A stretch of 64,000 bases of DNA from Polynucleobacter hirudinilacicola (lineage in GTDB: Bacteria > Pseudomonadota > Gammaproteobacteria > Burkholderiales > Burkholderiaceae): assembly GCF_002192535.1 (NCBI RefSeq), contig NZ_NAIA01000003.1, positions 341,954 to 405,953 of the forward strand, given 5' to 3'. Shown here piece by piece: positions 59,111-64,000 of the stretch. A program made the translations under genes and the position numbers. The notes below the pieces were generated by a model. The model was not told where the DNA came from, did no database searches, and was given only the letters and a program-made list of their open reading frames with translations. Position 1 is the stretch's first letter. Every line of letters starts with the position of its first letter.

Positions 59111-60061
59111 ATGCTGAGTCAACTACATTCAACCGCCGTTTTGCTTGAGTCCCCCCGGGAACTCAGGCTCAAACGTCTTTTGTTGGATGAACCAACAGAT
59201 GCAGATGTAGTCGTGCAAATTGAATGGAGTGGCATCAGCACAGGAACTGAAAAGATGCTGTGGAATGGAACGATGCCCGATTTTCCAGGAATGGGTTACC
59301 CCTTAGTGCCTGGTTATGAATCGGTCGGAAGAGTGACTAGAGCCGGGAAAAATTCTAAGTTAGATCTTCATCAACGAGTGTTTGTGCCCGGCGCGAAATG
59401 TTTTGGAGATGTCAAAGGTTTATTTGGTGGAGCTGCATCTCATGTTGTAGTGCCAGGTGACAGAGTAGTCGCACTCCCAGAAGCCATTGGTGAAGAAGGT
59501 GTTTTATTAGCGCTAGCAGCAACAGCCTATCACGTCACTCAAGGTAAAAAAGCATTGCAGCCTGATCTCATAGTAGGTCATGGTGTATTGGGAAGACTCA
59601 TTGCCAGAATCGCTGTGCTGTTAGGTCATAAGCCTGTGGTTTGGGAGATTGATACAGATCGTATGGGCGGTGCGGAAGGTTACACCGTTCTACATCCTTG
59701 CGATGATCAAGAAAATAAATACAAAAATATTTGTGATGCTAGCGGACAAGTAAGCGTCTTGAATAAATTAATTAGCCAATTGCAATTTGGTGGCGAGATT
59801 ACGCTCGCAGGTTTTTACGATAAAGACATTCAGTTTAATTTCCCCAAGGCATTTATGAAGGAAGCTAAATTCCGGATTGCTGCACAGTGGGCCCCTCAAG
59901 ATTTACTAGATGTAAAACAACTTATTGCACATGGAAAGTTAAGCCTCAGTGGCTTGATTACCCATCATCGCAAGCCGTCTTCAATTGATGAAGTCTATCG
60001 GACTGCATTTGAAGATCCTAGCTGTCTCAAAATGGTTGTTGATTGGAGAGAAGCATTATGA
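59111..60061 (+). CDS. bchC: Bacteriochlorophyllide a dehydrogenase BchC
   Basis: Oxidises the C-3 1-hydroxyethyl group to acetyl in the last steps of bacteriochlorophyllide a synthesis. The 316-residue protein is of the medium-chain dehydrogenase type: WSGISTGTEKMLWNG (about 38-52), VPGYESVGRVTRAG (about 65-78) and a Rossmann region near 155 (IVGHGVLGRLIAR). bchX begins inside its stop (ATGA), so bchCXYZ is one operon. Confidence 0.95.
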   Translation: MLSQLHSTAVLLESPRELRLKRLLLDEPTDADVVVQIEWSGISTGTEKMLWNGTMPDFPGMGYPLVPGYESVGRVTRAGKNSKLDLHQRVFVPGAKCFGDVKGLFGGAASHVVVPGDRVVALPEAIGEEGVLLALAATAYHVTQGKKALQPDLIVGHGVLGRLIARIAVLLGHKPVVWEIDTDRMGGAEGYTVLHPCDDQENKYKNICDASGQVSVLNKLISQLQFGGEITLAGFYDKDIQFNFPKAFMKEAKFRIAAQWAPQDLLDVKQLIAHGKLSLSGLITHHRKPSSIDEVYRTAFEDPSCLKMVVDWREAL

Positions 60062-61065
60062 ATGCGCCAAATGTCCCAAAAGAAATCACAATTCAATTTG
60101 CACAATTGAAAAAAGAGGCTGCAATTGAACCTGATAAGGTTCATACCGGCGAAATCAAAAAAGAGACTCAGATCATTGCCATTTATGGCAAGGGCGGAAT
60201 TGGTAAGAGCTTTACGCTTGCCAACTTGTCCTACATGATGGCTCAACAGGGCAAGAAAGTGTTGCTCATTGGTTGCGACCCGAAAAGCGATACCACCTCA
60301 TTACTCTTTGGTGGAAAAGCCTGCCCAACCATTATTGAGACCTCCTCTAAAAAGAAATTGGCTGGAGAAGAAGTCAAGATTGGGGATGTTTGCTTTAAAC
60401 GAGATGGCGTGTATGCCATGGAGCTTGGTGGCCCAGAGGTGGGTAGGGGCTGTGGTGGTCGCGGAATCATCCACGGTTTTGAAACCTTAGAAAAACTAGG
60501 CTTCCATGATTGGGGTTTTGATTATGTCTTGCTTGACTTCTTGGGTGACGTAGTCTGCGGCGGCTTTGGATTGCCTATCGCTAGAGATATGTGTCAAAAA
60601 GTAATTGTTGTTGCTAGTAACGACCTGCAATCCTTGTATGTTGCTAACAACGTTTGCTCCGCAGTCGAATATTTCCGTAAATTAGGTGGCAATGTGGGCG
60701 TGGCAGGTATGGTCATCAATAGAGATGATGGTACTGGTGAGGCAACAGCCTTTGCAGAGCAGGTTGGGATTCCAGTCCTTTCTGTGATTCCTGCAAATGA
60801 TGACATTCGCAGAAAGAGTGCGAGCTATGAAATTATTGGCAAGCCTGATTCTCAGTGGGGCCCTCTCTTTGAAGGTTTAGCAAGCAATGTTGCTGCGGCA
60901 CCGCCTGTTAGACCTAAGCCGATGACTCCAGATGACTTGCTGGGTTTATTTGCGGCTAATCAAGTCGGTAGAGATGTAGTTCTTGAGCCTGCAACGATTT
61001 TTGACATGGTTGGCAAAAATGAAGTTATTAAGCCAACCCTCGAAGTGATTTACGACAAAGCTTAA
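60058..61065 (+). CDS. bchX: Chlorophyllide a reductase iron protein subunit BchX
   Basis: NifH-like ATPase that feeds electrons to BchYZ for reduction of the chlorin B ring, giving the bacteriochlorin. The product has 335 residues, with the Walker A motif GKGGIGKS (44-51), the 4Fe-4S ligands Cys132 (GRGCGGRG) and Cys167 (DVVCGGFG), and the YGKGG start of the P-loop. The ATG at 60058 overlaps bchC. Confidence 0.97.
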   Translation: MNAPNVPKEITIQFAQLKKEAAIEPDKVHTGEIKKETQIIAIYGKGGIGKSFTLANLSYMMAQQGKKVLLIGCDPKSDTTSLLFGGKACPTIIETSSKKKLAGEEVKIGDVCFKRDGVYAMELGGPEVGRGCGGRGIIHGFETLEKLGFHDWGFDYVLLDFLGDVVCGGFGLPIARDMCQKVIVVASNDLQSLYVANNVCSAVEYFRKLGGNVGVAGMVINRDDGTGEATAFAEQVGIPVLSVIPANDDIRRKSASYEIIGKPDSQWGPLFEGLASNVAAAPPVRPKPMTPDDLLGLFAANQVGRDVVLEPATIFDMVGKNEVIKPTLEVIYDKA

Positions 61066-61079
61066 AGAGCGAACTCATC

Positions 61080-62603
61080 GTGCAATCCAATAAAGTCATC
61101 CCGATACAAGACCAGACAAATAATACGTCTGGGATTTCCTGCCACTCGGGGGCGGAGGATTTATTAGCGGCTGCTAAATCAGCCAATAAGAGTGAAATCT
61201 TAGGTCAGTACGCCAAAGACTATCCAAAGGGCCCGCATGATCAGCCGCAAAGCATGTGTCCAGCATTTGGATCATTGCGCGTTGGCTTGAGAATGCGTCG
61301 GACAGCGACAATCTTGTCGGGATCCGCTTGTTGCGTATACGGCTTGACCTTTACTTCTCATTTTTATGGTGCGCGCCGAAGTGTTGGCTATGTGCCATTT
61401 AACTCCGAGTCATTGGTTACCGGAAAACTTTTCGAAGATATTCGAGATGCGGTATACAAGGAAGCGAATCCAGAGCTTTATGATGCGATTGTCATCATCA
61501 ATCTATGTGTTCCGACTGCTAGTGGTGTGCCACTGCAGCTGCTGCCAAAAGAAATTAATGGCGTACGCATTATCGGTATTGACGTTCCAGGCTTCGGTGT
61601 GCCAACCCATGCAGAAGCAAAAGATGTTTTAGCAAGCGCCATGTTGCGTTATGCCCGCACAGAAATTGAAAGCGGCCCAGTTTCTGCGCCACGCAATGGA
61701 GTTTCCGATAAGCCTACTATCACCTTGTTGGGTGAGATGTTCCCAGTTGACCCAATTAGTATCGGCATGATGTTAGAACCAATGGATTTGGCGGTTGGTC
61801 CTGTAGTACCAACTCGAGAATGGCGTGAACTCTACCAAGCCATGGATTCCAAAGTAGTGGCTGCAATACATCCTTTTTATACCGCTAGCATTCGTGAGTT
61901 TGAAAGTGCTGGTCGCGCAATCGTAGGATCAGCACCAATTGGATATGAAGGTACAGCGCAGTGGCTCGAGAATATCGGAGCTGCCTCTGGTGTTAGTACA
62001 GCAAAAATTGGGAATGCAAAAGACAAGTTTTTACCGATGATCCAAACGGCACTCAAGGCCAAGCCGATCAAAGGTAGGATCACCCTTAGTGGCTACGAAG
62101 GTTCAGAGTTATTGGTAGCCCGTTTATTAGTTGAGAGTGGGGCAGATGTTCGTTATGTTGGTAGTGCATGTCCAAAAACAGCTTGGAGCAGTAGCGACCT
62201 AGATTGGCTAGAGCAGCATGGTGTGCATGTACAGTATCGCGCATCTCTCGAGCAAGATCTTGCTGCTATGAAAGAGTTTGAGCCAGATCTGGTGATCGGT
62301 ACAACCCCGGTTGTACAAAAAGCCAAAGAATTAGCAATTCCTTCTCTGTATTTCACGAACTTGATTTCTGCAAGACCATTAATGGGAGCAGCTGGTGCTG
62401 GCTCATTAGCTCAAGTCATTAATGCTGCCCTAGCAAATCAAAATCGCTTTGATGCGATGAACTCCTTCTTTGAAGGTGTTGGTAAAGATCATGCAACGGG
62501 TGTTTGGGAGTCTGTGCCCGTCGATCGTCCTGAATTTAAAGCGGATGTAAGACGTCGCATGGAAAAAGCGAAGGCCAAGCAAAAAGCTGAGGAGATGGGC
62601 TAA
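61080..62603 (+). CDS. bchY: Chlorophyllide a reductase subunit BchY
   Basis: NifD-like catalytic subunit of chlorophyllide a reductase; with BchZ it binds a 4Fe-4S cluster and the substrate. The product has 507 residues from a GTG start. Cluster-region cysteines are visible at Cys60 ([10 protein letters not shown]) and Cys84/85 (GSACCVYGL). The stop overlaps the bchZ start (TAATG). Confidence 0.95.
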   Translation: MQSNKVIPIQDQTNNTSGISCHSGAEDLLAAAKSANKSEILGQYAKDYPKGPHDQPQSMCPAFGSLRVGLRMRRTATILSGSACCVYGLTFTSHFYGARRSVGYVPFNSESLVTGKLFEDIRDAVYKEANPELYDAIVIINLCVPTASGVPLQLLPKEINGVRIIGIDVPGFGVPTHAEAKDVLASAMLRYARTEIESGPVSAPRNGVSDKPTITLLGEMFPVDPISIGMMLEPMDLAVGPVVPTREWRELYQAMDSKVVAAIHPFYTASIREFESAGRAIVGSAPIGYEGTAQWLENIGAASGVSTAKIGNAKDKFLPMIQTALKAKPIKGRITLSGYEGSELLVARLLVESGADVRYVGSACPKTAWSSSDLDWLEQHGVHVQYRASLEQDLAAMKEFEPDLVIGTTPVVQKAKELAIPSLYFTNLISARPLMGAAGAGSLAQVINAALANQNRFDAMNSFFEGVGKDHATGVWESVPVDRPEFKADVRRRMEKAKAKQKAEEMG

Positions 62604-64000
62604 TGCTAGTTCTTGATCACGATCGCGCTGGCGGCTATTGGGGTGCAGTATATGTTTTCACTGCTGTGAAGGGTTTGCAGGTGGTGATTGACGGTCCTGT
62701 TGGCTGCGAAAACTTACCTGTGACATCCGTATTGCATTACACCGATGCTTTACCTCCGCATGAGCTGCCTATCGTAGTAACGGGTTTAGCTGAGGAGCAG
62801 TTGGGTAGAGAGGGCACAGAAGAATCAATGAAGCGTGCCCATAAAGTATTGGATCCGGATTTACCTGCGGTAGTAGTCACAGGATCGATTGCTGAAATGA
62901 TTGGCGGCGGTGTGACTCCAGAGGGCACAGGGATTAAGCGCTTCTTACCCAGAACAATTGATGAAGACCAGTGGCAATGCGCAAATCGTGCCATGAATTG
63001 GTTATGGACAGAGTACGGTCTTAAAAAAATCCCAGAACGTAAAAGAGTTGCTGGCGAAAAGCCGAGAGTCAATATTATTGGTCCTTGCTATGGCAGCTTT
63101 AACTTATATAGTGATTTAGCCGAAATACGACGCCTCATTGAGGGTATCGGTGCAGAAGTCAATATGGTATTCCCGCTTGGATCGCATCTTGCCGATGTTC
63201 CCAAGCTAGCTGATGCCGATGTCAACGTTTGTATGTATCGTGAATATGGACGTTTACTTTGTGAAACTTTAGAGCGCCCTTATCTACAGGCTCCAATTGG
63301 CATGCAATCTACAACGGCTTTCCTAAGAAAGTTGGGCGAGCTCTGTGAACTCGATGTAGAAGAGTTTATTGAAAAAGAAAAACACACCACACTCAAGCCT
63401 ATTTGGGATTTATGGCGCTCTGTTACTCAGGACTTTTTTGGCACCGCCAGTTTTGCCATTGTTGCTAATGAAACCTATACCCGAGGAATTCGAAATTTCC
63501 TCGAAGAGGAAATGGGACTTCCTTGTAATTTTGCAGTTCCTAGGATGCCAGGTAATAAAACAAATAACGTTGAGATTCGTGAACTAGTGCAGAAGAAAAC
63601 ACCGCTAGTGATGTTTGGAAGTTATAACGAGCGCATGTATGGCAGTGAAATCGGCGCACGTTTTTCCTACATTCCTGCTTCATTCCCTGGAGCAATTATT
63701 CGTCGGCATACCGGTACCCCTTTTATGGGCTATGCAGGTTCGGTCTATTTGATCCAAGAAGTTTGTAACTCTCTGTTTGATGCCTTATTCAATATTCTCC
63801 CGCTAGGTTCAGAGATGGATAAGGTTGATAAAACACCTGCCAAAGTACAGAGCTCAATTAAGACGATGCCTTGGGAGCAAGAAGCGCAAACGCTACTCAA
63901 TAAGTTAATTAGCAATCAACCTGTGCTAACTCAAATCTCTGCAGCCAAAAGAATGCGAGATGAGGCAGAGCTTGAGGCACGTAAACAGAATATCGAAAGA
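62603..64000 (+). CDS. bchZ: Chlorophyllide a reductase subunit BchZ (3' end cut by window)
   Basis: NifK-like partner of BchY. 466 codons are visible and no stop occurs before the window end, so the C-terminus lies outside. The start [19 protein letters not shown], the cluster ligand Cys35 (GPVGCENLP), and the C-terminal protochlorophyllide-reductase-like region are typical. Family members are about 480-490 residues, so only a short piece is missing. In related clusters puf genes come next. Confidence 0.95.
   Translation, partial: MLVLDHDRAGGYWGAVYVFTAVKGLQVVIDGPVGCENLPVTSVLHYTDALPPHELPIVVTGLAEEQLGREGTEESMKRAHKVLDPDLPAVVVTGSIAEMIGGGVTPEGTGIKRFLPRTIDEDQWQCANRAMNWLWTEYGLKKIPERKRVAGEKPRVNIIGPCYGSFNLYSDLAEIRRLIEGIGAEVNMVFPLGSHLADVPKLADADVNVCMYREYGRLLCETLERPYLQAPIGMQSTTAFLRKLGELCELDVEEFIEKEKHTTLKPIWDLWRSVTQDFFGTASFAIVANETYTRGIRNFLEEEMGLPCNFAVPRMPGNKTNNVEIRELVQKKTPLVMFGSYNERMYGSEIGARFSYIPASFPGAIIRRHTGTPFMGYAGSVYLIQEVCNSLFDALFNILPLGSEMDKVDKTPAKVQSSIKTMPWEQEAQTLLNKLISNQPVLTQISAAKRMRDEAELEARKQNIER

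Overview
The window reads as a chromosome segment of a freshwater betaproteobacterium of the Burkholderiaceae, most likely Polynucleobacter. The moderate GC content, the smc-zipA-ligA order, the long rpsB-to-rnhB housekeeping run, the gcl-hyi pair and the protein sequences all fit that genus. Its right third is a photosynthesis gene cluster, so the organism is probably an aerobic anoxygenic phototroph. The genus call is an inference from recognised sequences; no database search was made.

Layout. 1-4.8 kb: the end of smc, then zipA and ligA (chromosome structure, division, DNA ligation). 4.8-10.6 kb: a catabolic patch with a class II aldolase, a tautomerase, an ApbA/PanE-type reductase, a LysR regulator and the glyoxylate genes gcl-hyi. 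Two copies of the palindrome TATTCC-N5-GGAATA, one before the reductase and one between lysR and gcl, suggest one small regulon. 10.8-14.7 kb: a NUDIX hydrolase, glnD and map. 15-30 kb: rpsB-tsf, pyrH-frr-uppS-cdsA-dxr-rseP-bamA-skp-lpxD-fabZ-lpxA-lpxB-rnhB and an rRNA methyltransferase, covering translation, isoprenoid and phospholipid precursors, outer-membrane assembly and lipid A. 30-33.3 kb: the divergent pair ppsR/ppsA. 33.4-37.5 kb: a four-gene Anbu (proteasome-like) system with transglutaminase, alpha-E and permuted ATP-grasp partners. 37.6-42 kb: smpB with an apparent frameshift, ratA-rnfH and guaB-guaA. 42-49 kb: a lineage-specific patch with a TPP enzyme, a TTT-type binding protein, a VOC protein, a gamma-glutamyltransferase, AzlCD and an Rrf2 regulator.

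49-64 kb is the photosynthesis cluster. It holds the peripheral antenna operon pucBA with pucC, hemC, bchI-bchD, bchO, crtE-crtF and bchC-bchX-bchY-bchZ (cut by the window end). Together these give the LH2-type antenna, the Mg-chelatase step, the C-3 hydroxyethyl dehydrogenase and chlorin reductase steps to bacteriochlorophyll a, and part of the carotenoid pathway. Reaction-centre (puf) genes and the remaining bch genes are not in view.

The main points for a second look are these. (i) The LH2 alpha chain carries Phe44-Leu45 in place of Tyr44-Trp45, the signature of blue-shifted LH3 (B800-820) antennas. (ii) Perfect TGT-N12-ACA (PpsR/CrtJ-type) sites occur before pucB, between bchO and crtE, and before bchC; the first two are tandem pairs with the same 8-bp gap. 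(iii) Four small membrane-protein genes lie inside the cluster, including a 40-codon gene coupled to bchO and a 31-codon gene after pucC. (iv) The smpB reading frame breaks at an A6 run. (v) A complete Anbu operon is present.
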